Positions 54,972 through 63,272 of a stretch of 64,000 bases of DNA are shown piece by piece; positions within the stretch are counted from its first letter, which is position 1, and each line of letters opens with the position of its first letter. The position numbers and the translations under genes were made by a program. The notes beneath the pieces were generated by a model that was not told where the DNA came from, did no database searches, and worked only from the letters and a program-made list of their open reading frames with translations. Location: positions 124,001 to 188,000 of the forward strand of contig AP018318.1 in the NCBI GenBank assembly GCA_003990705.1, read 5' to 3'. The DNA is from Nostoc sp. HK-01. Lineage in GTDB: Bacteria; Cyanobacteriota; Cyanobacteriia; Cyanobacteriales; Nostocaceae.

Positions 54972-56834
54972 ATGACAAAAAATAAAATTAGTAAGTTTTT
55001 ACTATACGCTGCGATCGCGTTAGTATTCAGCTTATCTGGCATTACTCATGGCAAAATTTCTATTTTTGAACCACTCCAACCTTCAGTAGCTGCAAGTACA
55101 TCAACTATTCCATCGACCGCAAACGCACCTTGGCCGGTATTTCAGCGAATAGATGCTCTGAGTTTCTCATCCCGCTTTGGTCTAAATACAGTCTGGGGTG
55201 GTTATAACGAACGCAGTGAAAATCCGTTTTCTGTTGGATATACTGGACAATCCCAAGAACTGACCAACGCTGCCAATGGCAACTATGCAATATACAACAA
55301 CCTTGACTTAGGTAGTGGTGTAGAAGCGTTGATGCTACGTGTTTCCTTAGATTCAGGAACAAATAGTGTTGAAGTACGTTTGGACTCACTGAATGGCCCT
55401 GTAGTTGGGACTTGCACCATCAATAATACTGGTTTGCAAACCTACCGTACAGTTCCTTGCCCTTTGAATAGCAATCTTGCCAAAAACACACCGAACAATG
55501 ACACACGCAACCTAGTCATCAAGTTCACAGGCTCTAACAGCAATATGCGCTTTAATTGGTTTGCTTTCTGGGCTAAGGATACTGTGCAGAAAATAGACGA
55601 TATCCAAAAAATCCAACCAGACCAAGTAAACAAAGGCGCTCCTATTATACCCATTTCTGGCAGACCAGTGCGGACACAAAACCTACTACCAGACAGTTCC
55701 GAAACTTTGGCCAGATCATACAGGTTGTGGTCTCCTGCCAAAACTGGGGAATGCCCAAAGTGGATGCACGACACCTATTGGACAAAGGCTGAAGATGGTA
55801 AGGTATACCCCACATGGCACCCGCCTGTAGACTTTAACCCAGAAACAAATATGTACTGTACATACGGACATGAGCATGGCGATGACCCACGCAGTTCTGA
55901 GGTATTTAATATTGTGGGTATGCCAGCATTTGGATATGTCAGCGAACAGCAAGAAGTTAATAGTCCATCTCACGCTAGGCATGAAGACCACTTTGGACAC
56001 AAGGTTCTAGTGGCTAATAACTGGTATATGTACAACGCAAAGAACACCAGCTTAAAAACTACTTGTGATGTGACTATAAAACTGCACATGGGAAGCCATT
56101 CCCCAGATGCCTTAACAAATACAGCTCATGAAATGTTTGTGGGTGGGAAATGCGATGGAGAGGAGCCTTTTAACTTAAAACATTTTGCCTTGTTTGGTAA
56201 AGCTGGGCAATTCAAAGAACCTGAAACCTCTTTGTGTAGTCTGTTTGTTGTTGCTGGTATTTCACCCAACCCTATTGATCAGCCTTTAGACGGTGTACAC
56301 AGAGCCATTCCCACTAAAGAATGTTTTGTGCGCGGTACACAGAAAGAACAGTTAGCTGGTGTTTTTGACAGAAGTAGGGAGTTTTGGTTAACAGGTTTTG
56401 CAGGTGGCAGCTTTTACTTTAATCTTAAAAATCCTTCACGTTTCTTTGATTCTTCTTCCGCTACGAAAATTAGCCGAACGGTGGATACTTGCTACAATTC
56501 TAGCCATCCTATGTCTAAGAGCCTATTGTGCCAAGAAGTTCTGGCGGCGGGAAGCAAAGTTACCTGGGATGACCCTCGTTCACCTTTCCGTGGAACAGTT
56601 AATTCTAATAGCCATTTTTCAGCACTAGCTTTTGCCGATTCTCCAAACTCTGTAATATACACAGATGCTTATGGAAAAAATGCAAAAACTGCACCAGATT
56701 CCTCTCAGGGCATTACTTTTAAGCAAATCGTTCCTGTTAAGGCTTTTCATTATAAGGTAGATGGACACGCAAGCCTCATACCTGTGGGAGACTATTCAGC
56801 TTACGGGAAAAATGGGGTAAGAGCGCCTAACTAA
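54972..56834 (+). CDS. Secreted protein: CBM6-like domain plus unrecognised His-rich domain
   Basis: A 620-aa protein. A signal peptide covers about residues 1-42 (LLYAAIALVFSLSGITHG). Residues about 58-200 are beta-rich and CBM6-like: YAIYNNLDLGSGVEALMLRV, NSVEVRLDSLNGPVVGTC, and FNWFAFW at the end, the order typical of CBM6 modules that bind polysaccharide. From about 245 on is a domain I cannot name, rich in His and Cys: WMHDTYW, YPTWHPPVDF, CTYGHEHGDDPR, HARHEDHFGHK, KLHMGSHSPDA and NTAHEMF. The clustered His suggest metal binding. It probably acts outside the cell on or with polysaccharide. No enzyme class can be assigned. Confidence 0.75.
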   Translation: MTKNKISKFLLYAAIALVFSLSGITHGKISIFEPLQPSVAASTSTIPSTANAPWPVFQRIDALSFSSRFGLNTVWGGYNERSENPFSVGYTGQSQELTNAANGNYAIYNNLDLGSGVEALMLRVSLDSGTNSVEVRLDSLNGPVVGTCTINNTGLQTYRTVPCPLNSNLAKNTPNNDTRNLVIKFTGSNSNMRFNWFAFWAKDTVQKIDDIQKIQPDQVNKGAPIIPISGRPVRTQNLLPDSSETLARSYRLWSPAKTGECPKWMHDTYWTKAEDGKVYPTWHPPVDFNPETNMYCTYGHEHGDDPRSSEVFNIVGMPAFGYVSEQQEVNSPSHARHEDHFGHKVLVANNWYMYNAKNTSLKTTCDVTIKLHMGSHSPDALTNTAHEMFVGGKCDGEEPFNLKHFALFGKAGQFKEPETSLCSLFVVAGISPNPIDQPLDGVHRAIPTKECFVRGTQKEQLAGVFDRSREFWLTGFAGGSFYFNLKNPSRFFDSSSATKISRTVDTCYNSSHPMSKSLLCQEVLAAGSKVTWDDPRSPFRGTVNSNSHFSALAFADSPNSVIYTDAYGKNAKTAPDSSQGITFKQIVPVKAFHYKVDGHASLIPVGDYSAYGKNGVRAPN

Positions 56835-57430
56835 AAGCAACTAAATTAAACCGTAATAAAAAATAGCCTATGAATTTGCTCATGGGCTATTTTTTATTAG
56901 ATATCTCGCAGATAAATTGGAAAATCAGAATATTTTTGATAAGCTATGCTGGTTTTAGCCTAAATACTTCTATATAAACTCTAGATGTAATAAAAAGCCT
57001 AAATCCGGTATTCTGAGATGAGCTTTAGGTACTTTATTAGAATGTAAGTAGGTAGGTACGAATAAACCCAACTATGTAACAGAATATAAATTCCTCAAAA
57101 CCCTTGCGATTGCTTCACTTCGCTTCTCTCCGTTCGCAATGACTTAGTTATAAATTTTCGCGCCCACCTACTTAGATTTTTACGTTAATTTTAGTTAACT
57201 GATGATGTAAATATCTTTCACTCGTTGAAACACTGAGAAAGTTTAGTGGTGTTGATAATTAGGAAAACTGAACTCTAGCTACTGCCATAATTTGTTGTTA
57301 ATCACTAAAATTTATCGCTTTTAATTGCAAAAACAGATTTACTTGTTTGCAAGTAGAGCTGATAAACAATAAGGGAATGCAAGTTAATAATTGGGGTTTG
57401 ATAATATGAATCTTGCCCAATAGTTACGAA
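56835..57430. other. Intergenic region with terminator and repeats, 596 bp
   Basis: After the terminator at 56858-56895, a Nostoc-type dispersed repeat occurs at about 57096-57145 (core GCGATTGCTTCACTTCGCTT). No gene is seen. Confidence 0.5.
56858..56895 (+). terminator. Rho-independent terminator
   Basis: Arms AAAAAATAGCC (56858-56868) and GGCTATTTTTT (56885-56895), perfect 11 bp, with T6, 24 bases after the stop of the CBM6-like protein gene. Also acts in reverse because of the A run. Confidence 0.9.
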
Positions 57431-58105
57431 TTAAGCTTTGACTAGCTTTTCGTCTTTTTTGGAATACCGCTTTCTGAGATATGCACCAAAGGTTGCACCC
57501 AGAGCTATACCACCCATTGTTAGAGGTTCAGGAACAGGCTGGACTTCAACAGCTTTCAGGAAGTAGTCGTCATCTGCACCGGTAACAGAGAAAACATAAG
57601 TGGGAGCGAATGGAGAACCACTAATAAGGACTGAGTAGATTCCTTGAGTGATCAGGTTTCCTTGACCAGAGATGTTTCCGCTCTGAGAAAAAGCACTACT
57701 AGGTATCGATACTATGTAATCATCTGTGCCATTATTGTCAACAGCAGAGAAGATAGCTCTTAAAAGTTTTACTTGAGGGTTAAAAGTCAATCGAAGTGAT
57801 TCTCCAATATCTAACCCATCAACTTGATTATTATCATCACCGTTGTCGCCTGATAGTATTCCCAAACCAAGGTTATTACGGACAAGAAATACACTTTCTG
57901 AAGTGTTTGCAGTTGCCTCTGCTGTAAATTGAATACCACCCTGTGTACCAGTCAAAGTAGTGGGTCCTGGCGGCTGAAATACTGTTGTTGGCGTACCATT
58001 AAAGTTTATAGTAATGGCTGAGGCTTTTCCTGTACTAGCCATTACTGCCACCGTAGAAACAGCAGCTACTGTAGCCACGTTTTTAAGTATATTTAAATTT
58101 GCCAT
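57431..58105 (-). CDS. PEP-CTERM sorting domain protein (2)
   Basis: A 224-aa exported protein: signal peptide about 1-30 (NVATVAAVSTVAVMASTGKA), beta-rich body with an acidic stretch LSGDNGDDNNQVDG, then VPEP at about 191-194, a Gly-rich hydrophobic helix (MGGIALGATFGAYL) and basic tail RKRYSKKDEK. The body shows FSAVDNNGTDDYIVSI, a pattern common among PEP-CTERM extracellular proteins. Substrate of the exosortase encoded 4 kb upstream. The strand is opposite to the CBM6-like protein gene. Confidence 0.9.
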   Translation of the reverse strand: MANLNILKNVATVAAVSTVAVMASTGKASAITINFNGTPTTVFQPPGPTTLTGTQGGIQFTAEATANTSESVFLVRNNLGLGILSGDNGDDNNQVDGLDIGESLRLTFNPQVKLLRAIFSAVDNNGTDDYIVSIPSSAFSQSGNISGQGNLITQGIYSVLISGSPFAPTYVFSVTGADDDYFLKAVEVQPVPEPLTMGGIALGATFGAYLRKRYSKKDEKLVKA

Positions 58106-59052
58106 TTAGTTTGTTCCTCAGAAGAAAACTAGGTGTTAAGTAAACCAACATTGCTGTGTGGCAAAATTCCCAGATTTATCGCAGATACCAGCTTCTTGTT
58201 AGTAAAATTACGTCTTTAATAAAACACACGTACGTAGCCTAGAAAAGTTTAACTTGAAGCAATGTATACAGAATCCACACAAGTAGATTTCAAGTGAGTA
58301 TGTTAGGTTAACCAAGGGGTTTTATGGAATATCCATACCCACACTTAAGTAATTGAACTTTATCAAGACTCAGTGTTTTTCTAAAACTTAAGATCCCGTA
58401 GTTACCATCAAGCTAGTTGATATCTACTCAATAAAGCTGACATAAATACACTTACATACAACACATGGAGAACACAATATTTACCTCATTCACTTCATAA
58501 AATCTTCATTTGCTATGGTTGTGTATCTTCGCAATACATTGATAGGACTGCTTCTCGGTGATTCACACAGTTATAAGCACACCACAACTACAAAGGATTG
58601 ATTTTTCAGTAATTTCAACCACTACCCCTGTTGAGGATAAGACAGTTTCTTGCAAAAGCTTAGTTGAACTTTGTTGCACAGTTACTCTTTATAATCTTTA
58701 TAATGTGACAAAAGAAAATATATAGTAATTTGATGTCGTATCCTTTACATAGACTAATATATATGTTTTTGTAAAGTTCAGCTAGTTTAGCTGACAGCTT
58801 TCCACTACTCTCTTATATAGTTTTGTGATAAATGCTTAGAATTTGTTTTTGATGCAAAAATATATAAAAATATGTCTTCTGAAAAATATTTGTTTTGTAG
58901 TAATATCTATTGATTCACTGTAAAACTTATATTTTGAACATTTTCTATAGCTTTATTACTGTATTTTAACTTTCCTAGTTGATTTTTTGACAAGCGAGAA
59001 CTGAATTTTTCGGACAGTCACTAAAACAAGTTATTATTTATTAGCTTAATAT
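58106..59052. other. Divergent intergenic region, 947 bp
   Basis: Lies between the PEP-CTERM gene (minus) and the WcaF-like gene (plus). Contains the second conserved block (58438-58518) and AT-rich DNA. No gene seen. TCTACTCAATAAA at about 58423 also occurs at about 22413 upstream of gumC. Confidence 0.5.
58438..58518 (+). promoter_or_regulatory. Conserved upstream block, copy 2
   Basis: ATAAATACACTTACATACAA, then 36 bases later ATCTTCATTTG. Matches the block at 54268-54352 in content and spacing. About 530-610 bp ahead of the WcaF-like gene; it could equally serve the minus-strand PEP-CTERM gene. Confidence 0.45.
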
Positions 59053-59592
59053 ATGCGGTTAGATAATTACACTCTTGGTACTTATACTCCTGGCGCACCT
59101 TTATGGAAACAAGTGTTGTGGTATTTCTTGGGTTCTGGGTTAGTGCAGAATCGGTGGTTGACTGCTTCAGGGTTAAAAGTTTGGTTACTTCGCTGTTTTG
59201 GAGCGCAGATTGGTGAGAATGTGCGGATTAAACCAGGTGTGCGGGTGAAGTTTCCCTGGCGATTAGTTGTCGGTGATCATGTGTGGATTGGGGAAGATGC
59301 TTGGATTGATAATCTAGCAACTGTAACGATTGAAAGTCATGTGTGTATATCTCAAGGCGTGTATCTCTGCACAGGCAACCATGACTGGAGTCATCCTGAT
59401 TTTAAATTAATTACTGCGCCAATTCACATTCAAGAAGGTAGCTGGATTGCTGCTAAGTCGGTAATTGGCCCTGGAGTAACTGTTGGGAAGGGTGCGGTAT
59501 TGAGTTTGGGTGGAGTTACAGGACGTTCTTTAGAAGCGATGACAATTTATGCCGGGAATCCGGCCCAACCTATTAAGGAGCGTAAGATTTAA
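59053..59592 (+). CDS. wcaF: WcaF-like hexapeptide O-acetyltransferase
   Basis: A 179-aa left-handed beta-helix acetyltransferase. Repeats run through residues 50-165 (IGENVRIKPGVRVKFPW, VWIGEDAWIDNLATVTI, GPGVTVGKGAVLSLGGV). The catalytic His is in TGNHDWSHPDFK at about 117-128. The putative colanic-acid-type WcaF start MRLDNYTLGTY and tail AGNPAQPIKERKI are typical. It acts on a sugar in the cytoplasm, probably for the same surface polysaccharide. Confidence 0.9.
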   Translation: MRLDNYTLGTYTPGAPLWKQVLWYFLGSGLVQNRWLTASGLKVWLLRCFGAQIGENVRIKPGVRVKFPWRLVVGDHVWIGEDAWIDNLATVTIESHVCISQGVYLCTGNHDWSHPDFKLITAPIHIQEGSWIAAKSVIGPGVTVGKGAVLSLGGVTGRSLEAMTIYAGNPAQPIKERKI

Positions 59593-59680
59593 TTGTAGTG
59601 AAGGGCAATCGCACCAAATTTGCAGAGTATTCCTATCCGCAATTCAAAGTTAAATATTTTTTAGGAATGGTCAGCAGTTT

Positions 59681-59938
59681 TTATAATTCTGAAGCTGTAT
59701 CTGGGGCAATAATTTCACCAGTACCTATTTCTAGGATCATGTCTTGATCAGTGATTAATTCACTCAATTCCTTGACTTGTAAATTCATTTCTGTACAAGC
59801 TTGACGGAGTTCTTGAGCAAAAGTGTTGAGATCATCACCATAGCCACATTGATAGGCAGCGGTTTCAATTCCTTGCTTGGCGTTTGCTCTGGCACAATCT
59901 ACTAGTTCTGTGCCATACAATGGTTTTGCAGATGGCAT
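59681..59938 (-). CDS. Small conserved-looking protein, unknown function
   Basis: An 85-aa soluble acidic protein (MPSAKPLYGTELVDCARAN). Contains CARANAKQGIETAAYQCGYGDD, two Cys 14 residues apart, then a long helix (about 34-62). No membrane segment. I do not recognise the family. Standalone gene, upstream of ppa in opposite orientation. Confidence 0.65.
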   Translation of the reverse strand: MPSAKPLYGTELVDCARANAKQGIETAAYQCGYGDDLNTFAQELRQACTEMNLQVKELSELITDQDMILEIGTGEIIAPDTASEL

Positions 59939-60239
59939 AATTCTGATGTTTATTGATTAGATGTTGATTTTAGATTATCCATGATTAATTAATCGCACAT
60001 CCCTCTGATGGAATAATCATCACTTGCAGCAATAATTACTATGCAGAAAGAGTGGCTTCAGCTAATAAATTGCAATCAGTATTTTGGTTAAAAGTAAGGA
60101 TAATCTTTAGGTTGATATTTGTTGTATTTAGCGCCTGTTAGAAAATACTTTGGGAAGAAGTGCATCTTGGCCATAAAATTCTACACGGGGAACTAAACAG
60201 AGTGCATCCCCAATTTACTGTTAGCCAAGGAGTTTTGTT
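59939..60239. other. Divergent promoter region, 301 bp
   Basis: Between the small protein gene and ppa. Presumably both promoters; CCAAGGAG (60225-60232) is the SD of ppa. Nothing else recognised. Confidence 0.5.
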
Positions 60240-60749
60240 GTGGACTTATCCCGTATTCCTGCTCAACCAAAACCGGGTATTCTCAATGTTCTGATTGAAA
60301 TCCCAGGCGGGAGCAAGAATAAATACGAGTATGACAAAGAACTGGAAGCTTTTGCCCTAGACCGAGTGCTTTATTCTTCGGTAAGATACCCCTACGATTA
60401 CGGCTTTGTGCCGAATACTTTGGCTGATGATGGCGACCCGCTGGATGGGATGGTGATTATCGATGAGCCAACTTTCCCTGGTTGTATTATTGCTGCGCGA
60501 CCAATAGGTATGCTGGAGATGATTGATGGTGGCGATCGCGATGAAAAAATTCTTTGTGTACCAGACAAAGACCCACGCTATACCCACGTCAAATCTCTCA
60601 ATGACGTAGCGCCACACCGCTTAGATGAAATTGCTGAATTTTTCCGCAGTTATAAAAATCTGGAAAAGAAAGTAACAGAAATTCTTGGTTGGCAAGATGT
60701 TGGTACAGTTGCAGCCTTAGTTGAGCAGTGCATCAAAGCTGCTAAATAA
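60240..60749 (+). CDS. ppa: Inorganic pyrophosphatase, family I
   Basis: Hydrolyses pyrophosphate in the cytoplasm, pulling biosynthetic reactions forward. The 169-aa length is standard. The active-site signature DDGDPLD (about residues 63-69), [12 protein letters not shown] (about 44-55) and GGDRDEKIL (about 97-105) are intact. The start is GTG at 60240 with SD CAAGGAG upstream. A hairpin at 60764-60793 follows; it may be its terminator or the end of the TnpB locus. Confidence 0.97.
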   Translation: MDLSRIPAQPKPGILNVLIEIPGGSKNKYEYDKELEAFALDRVLYSSVRYPYDYGFVPNTLADDGDPLDGMVIIDEPTFPGCIIAARPIGMLEMIDGGDRDEKILCVPDKDPRYTHVKSLNDVAPHRLDEIAEFFRSYKNLEKKVTEILGWQDVGTVAALVEQCIKAAK

Positions 60750-60763
60750 GCATTGGTGACGTT

Positions 60764-60793
60764 CCTACACCAACCCCTGGGGTATGGTGTAGG
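60764..60793. terminator. Hairpin between ppa and tnpB
   Basis: Arms CCTACACCA (60764-60772) and TGGTGTAGG (60785-60793), perfect 9 bp, plus a second inner pairing (ACCCC with GGGGT) with one unpaired A. It sits 14 bases after the ppa stop and four bases after the end of the convergent tnpB. Candidate for a ppa terminator, and also for the right-end hairpin and omega-RNA 3' fold of the TnpB locus. Confidence 0.7.
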
Positions 60794-60797
60794 CTTC

Positions 60798-62165
60798 TCA
60801 GGCATTCCGAAAAATGCGTAGAACTTCCTTGGAGGTATCATCAGTAATTGAGTCAACAAATACCATGCTACCTTTACGGCGTTTTATAGTGGGGAACACG
60901 TCCAGCCCCACTCTCTTGAGATTAATAGCGGCATTAATATCTCTATCAACCCAGAGCTTTTGTTCATTGTCCCAATACCCGCGAATAGAGCAATCGGTGA
61001 AAATCACTTCATCCCGATACGAAAGCAGTTGAGACGTGTAAGCAGGATTCTTCGCCATCGCATAAGCCCCAGCTTTTGCAGCTATGTGTCCCAGGATTTG
61101 GAAGAATTGACCGAATGCGGCATCTGCCCAACTCAAATTGAGTCCAGACTTGGCAGATTGACCATTCGGAATGAAAGCACCTGTCTCGTCTTTTTTGGGT
61201 GCATTACGTTTTGTCAGACCTTTAAGATTAAGGTCTTCATGGAAGAAAACTTTTTTACCCGTTCTCACCAATTCGTAAGCGGTTTTGTATTGGAAATCCT
61301 TACGACATCTCGCAATCTTTTGATGCTGTCTTCCTTCTCGTTTTGCTAATTTACGACGTGCCTTAGATCCGCGCTTACGAGCATTCTTTTTCTGTGAAAT
61401 CCGAGTCAGTCTGCGCTGGTTTTTTCGCAACACCTTGAGGGATGGAAGTTTTACACCTTCAGAGGTTGCAAGGTAATCATCTTCATGAAGTACTGCATCC
61501 ACCCCTAGCGAATTATCCCAGGTCGGCAGAATCGAATCGGGTGTTATCGTTGGAATAGTTGGATCTTCTAATCGCAGGTTAACGAACCATCCATCATTTT
61601 TCTTGACAAATTGAAGCTGTTTGAGAATTGCGCCATCAGGCAAATGACGATGTGAGCGAATCTTAATCAGCCCAATTTTCGGCACTTTGACATACAAATA
61701 TTTGCCAGCAATCGAGCAGGAATGTAATTCCAGTCCAGCTCCTTCAATTACGAGTGAACGATAGCGTGAGTGCGACTTAAAGCGAGGTTTACCGCTTCTG
61801 TTGCCGTTACTGTCACCTGCGATGAATCGCTCAAAAGCTTTGTCTACTCGCTTACAAACTTCTTGCAGCGTGTTCGCAGGAACCCGTGATAAGTCTAACA
61901 CCTCGCCTGACCATTCGACAGTTACAGGCTCTTTCTTGAGGTCTGGTAGATACTTCTTCTGGCTGTAATAGTTCGGCTTGTCTCGCAGTTGAGGTAATAC
62001 TGTTACCAACGGGCAAGCATCAACTCTTGAGCGATTCATCTCCCACCAATCAAACCTATCTCCTAATTGACGGTTGTACCAATATTGGCAAATCCGCAGC
62101 CAATGATTTAACTCTAGCTTCTGGTCAGTGGTTGGAATTGCTTTGTACTGGTAGGTGTATTTCAT
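60798..62165 (-). CDS. tnpB: TnpB-family RNA-guided nuclease lacking the zinc-ribbon cysteines
   Basis: A 455-aa protein from ATG 62165; the frame runs on to 62390 but that extension is not supported because a promoter lies at 62166-62202. The RuvC triad is complete: D223 (SLGVDAVL), E310 (FFHEDLNLKGL) and D409 (DRDINAAINLKRVG). The OrfB N-terminal part is present (YKAIPTTDQKLELNHWL) and the Arg/Lys-rich bridge helix at about 248-290. The region after TSQ, where TnpB usually has two CxxC pairs, reads LLSYRDEVIFTDCSIRGYWD, with one Cys, so the zinc ribbon is gone. No TnpA is nearby. Could be an RNA-guided nuclease or a domesticated derivative. Confidence 0.88.
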   Translation of the reverse strand: MKYTYQYKAIPTTDQKLELNHWLRICQYWYNRQLGDRFDWWEMNRSRVDACPLVTVLPQLRDKPNYYSQKKYLPDLKKEPVTVEWSGEVLDLSRVPANTLQEVCKRVDKAFERFIAGDSNGNRSGKPRFKSHSRYRSLVIEGAGLELHSCSIAGKYLYVKVPKIGLIKIRSHRHLPDGAILKQLQFVKKNDGWFVNLRLEDPTIPTITPDSILPTWDNSLGVDAVLHEDDYLATSEGVKLPSLKVLRKNQRRLTRISQKKNARKRGSKARRKLAKREGRQHQKIARCRKDFQYKTAYELVRTGKKVFFHEDLNLKGLTKRNAPKKDETGAFIPNGQSAKSGLNLSWADAAFGQFFQILGHIAAKAGAYAMAKNPAYTSQLLSYRDEVIFTDCSIRGYWDNEQKLWVDRDINAAINLKRVGLDVFPTIKRRKGSMVFVDSITDDTSKEVLRIFRNA

Positions 62166-62202
62166 ACTATCATTGTATCGCAATCTGCAATACGTTACAA
62201 TC
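62166..62202. promoter_or_regulatory. Shared palindromic promoter between tnpB and the RHH gene
   Basis: ATTGTA (62172-62177) and TACAAT (62196-62201) are exact inverted copies 18 bases apart. On the minus strand this reads as -35 TTGTAA, 17 bases, -10 TACAAT, and six bases before the tnpB ATG, so transcription should begin about at the ATG (leaderless). The palindrome is a candidate operator for the ribbon-helix-helix protein encoded next to it. Confidence 0.6.
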
Positions 62203-62337
62203 ATGACCAGCAAAGAATCTGTGAACATTCGACTCCCAAAACAAGAGAAGGAAATATTAGACCGATATTGCAAAACAGTTGGCAGATCCCAGACGGATGT
62301 GATTCGAGAGTTCATTCGTTCATTGCCTGAGAGATAG
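62203..62337 (+). CDS. Ribbon-helix-helix (CopG-like) DNA-binding protein, 44 aa
   Basis: A small frame starting at ATG 62203 (MTSKESVNIRLPKQEKEI), ending RSLPER before TAG. SVNIRLP forms the N-terminal beta strand and QEKEILDRYCKTVGRSQTDVIREFIR the two helices of the RHH fold. No other frame element explains this conservation-like pattern. It is divergent from tnpB across 37 bp; a repressor of the shared promoter is the simplest reading. A longer frame begins at 62155 inside tnpB, but the ribbon fits the shorter start. Confidence 0.75.
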   Translation: MTSKESVNIRLPKQEKEILDRYCKTVGRSQTDVIREFIRSLPER

Positions 62338-62527
62338 TTCGTTTTGTCGTTGCTGCTCTCTCTTGCCTGATTGCATTCGGCATCAGTCAAACAGCACTCC
62401 TCAACTCACGCGCATTCCTCTCACACCAAATCAGAGATTATGGTCTGAGGCTCCTGCTGCTCTAGCTGAGTTAGCAGTTAAGAATCAACACTCCTAACTC
62501 CTCAACGAAGTGCTAGGTACAAAATTC
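62338..62527. other. Spacer between the two TnpB loci
   Basis: No gene recognised in 190 bases. Contains imperfect palindromic stretches (TGCCTGATTGCATTCGGCAT) that may be element end remnants. Confidence 0.4.
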
Positions 62528-62534
62528 GTCAACC

Positions 62535-62558
62535 GCCCCACTCACAAGGGGATGGGGC
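62535..62558. repeat. Subterminal hairpin of the TnpB element
   Basis: GCCCCA (62535-62540) pairs with TGGGGC (62553-62558); an inner CTC/GGG pairing extends it. Located six bases after the stop of the nuclease gene. Likely transposition end and possible 3' part of the guide RNA scaffold. Confidence 0.6.
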
Positions 62559-62564
62559 TTGTAA

Positions 62565-63272
62565 CTAGGAAAAAGAATTTCCTGAAACATACGGGGTATT
62601 GACATTAGCTTTCCTCTTACGACACAAGTAAGTGTTTACTGTCCCTCTGTTTATTTCAAGAATTTGAGCCACTTCTCGTTGGCTTATTCCTTCACTAATG
62701 AATTTGTCTATTTGAGCCTTGTCATCAACAGTCAATCGTCGTTTATATTTGCGCGTATCAAATCCATCGTCAGTTTGCGCCTGAAAAGGTACGGGAACAA
62801 CAACTTTGTAAATATCCCATTTAGGGTAAAACTTAATTGAGCCTACAGAACCATTAGCGAATAGAACTTGTGACGGAACCAAATAACAGCTATCGGGTGT
62901 TACTACCCAAAGCGCATCAAAATCATTTGCGCTATATTTATGAACCACTGTTCTTGCTATGTTTGACTCATCCTTTTTGTAGCTACCACATACTTGAAGA
63001 GATACCCTGAAATAACCATCATCGCTAGTACCTGTTGTATATTTGCTTTGAATCCTTTGAAATGATCCATCCTTTTCACTAACCAAGTCATAATGACCTC
63101 TATCTCCAAAAGGCATTAAAACTTGATACCCTTCAGACAGCAAATAGGTAACACACAGGCTAACAGCATAATCGCCAAAAGCCTTGCTCTTTAAGTTAGC
63201 ACCAATCACAACATTCGCCGTAAGTGATACAGCTATTGTATCAGAATAAATAGCGATCGCGTTAGCTTGCAA
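62565..63272 (-). CDS. PD-(D/E)XK nuclease with C-terminal helix-turn-helix
   Basis: A 235-aa protein; TTG at 63272 overlaps the tnpB stop by 11 bases, and a later GTG (VIGANLKSK) is an alternative start. The nuclease domain (about 25-160) shows the core of the cyanobacterial group I intron-type endonuclease family: LKSKAFGDYAVSLCVTYLLS helix, then D62 in GHYDLVSEKDGS, then Q75 and K77 in RIQSKYTT. The C-terminal 45 residues form a resolvase-like HTH (DDKAQIDKFISEGISQREVA, then QILEINRGTVNTYL). It is encoded between tnpB and the element end. Function unknown; probably DNA cleavage linked to the element. Confidence 0.8.
   Translation of the reverse strand: MQANAIAIYSDTIAVSLTANVVIGANLKSKAFGDYAVSLCVTYLLSEGYQVLMPFGDRGHYDLVSEKDGSFQRIQSKYTTGTSDDGYFRVSLQVCGSYKKDESNIARTVVHKYSANDFDALWVVTPDSCYLVPSQVLFANGSVGSIKFYPKWDIYKVVVPVPFQAQTDDGFDTRKYKRRLTVDDKAQIDKFISEGISQREVAQILEINRGTVNTYLCRKRKANVNTPYVSGNSFS

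Noticed and set aside
60798-62165. Cas12k or another type V CRISPR effector
   Set aside because: The protein is TnpB-sized (455 aa) with TnpB motifs and no CRISPR array or Tn7-like genes nearby.
62166-62390. N-terminal extension of the TnpB frame up to 62390
   Set aside because: The extension overlaps the RHH gene and the palindromic promoter, and family similarity starts at MKYTYQYKAIP (62165).
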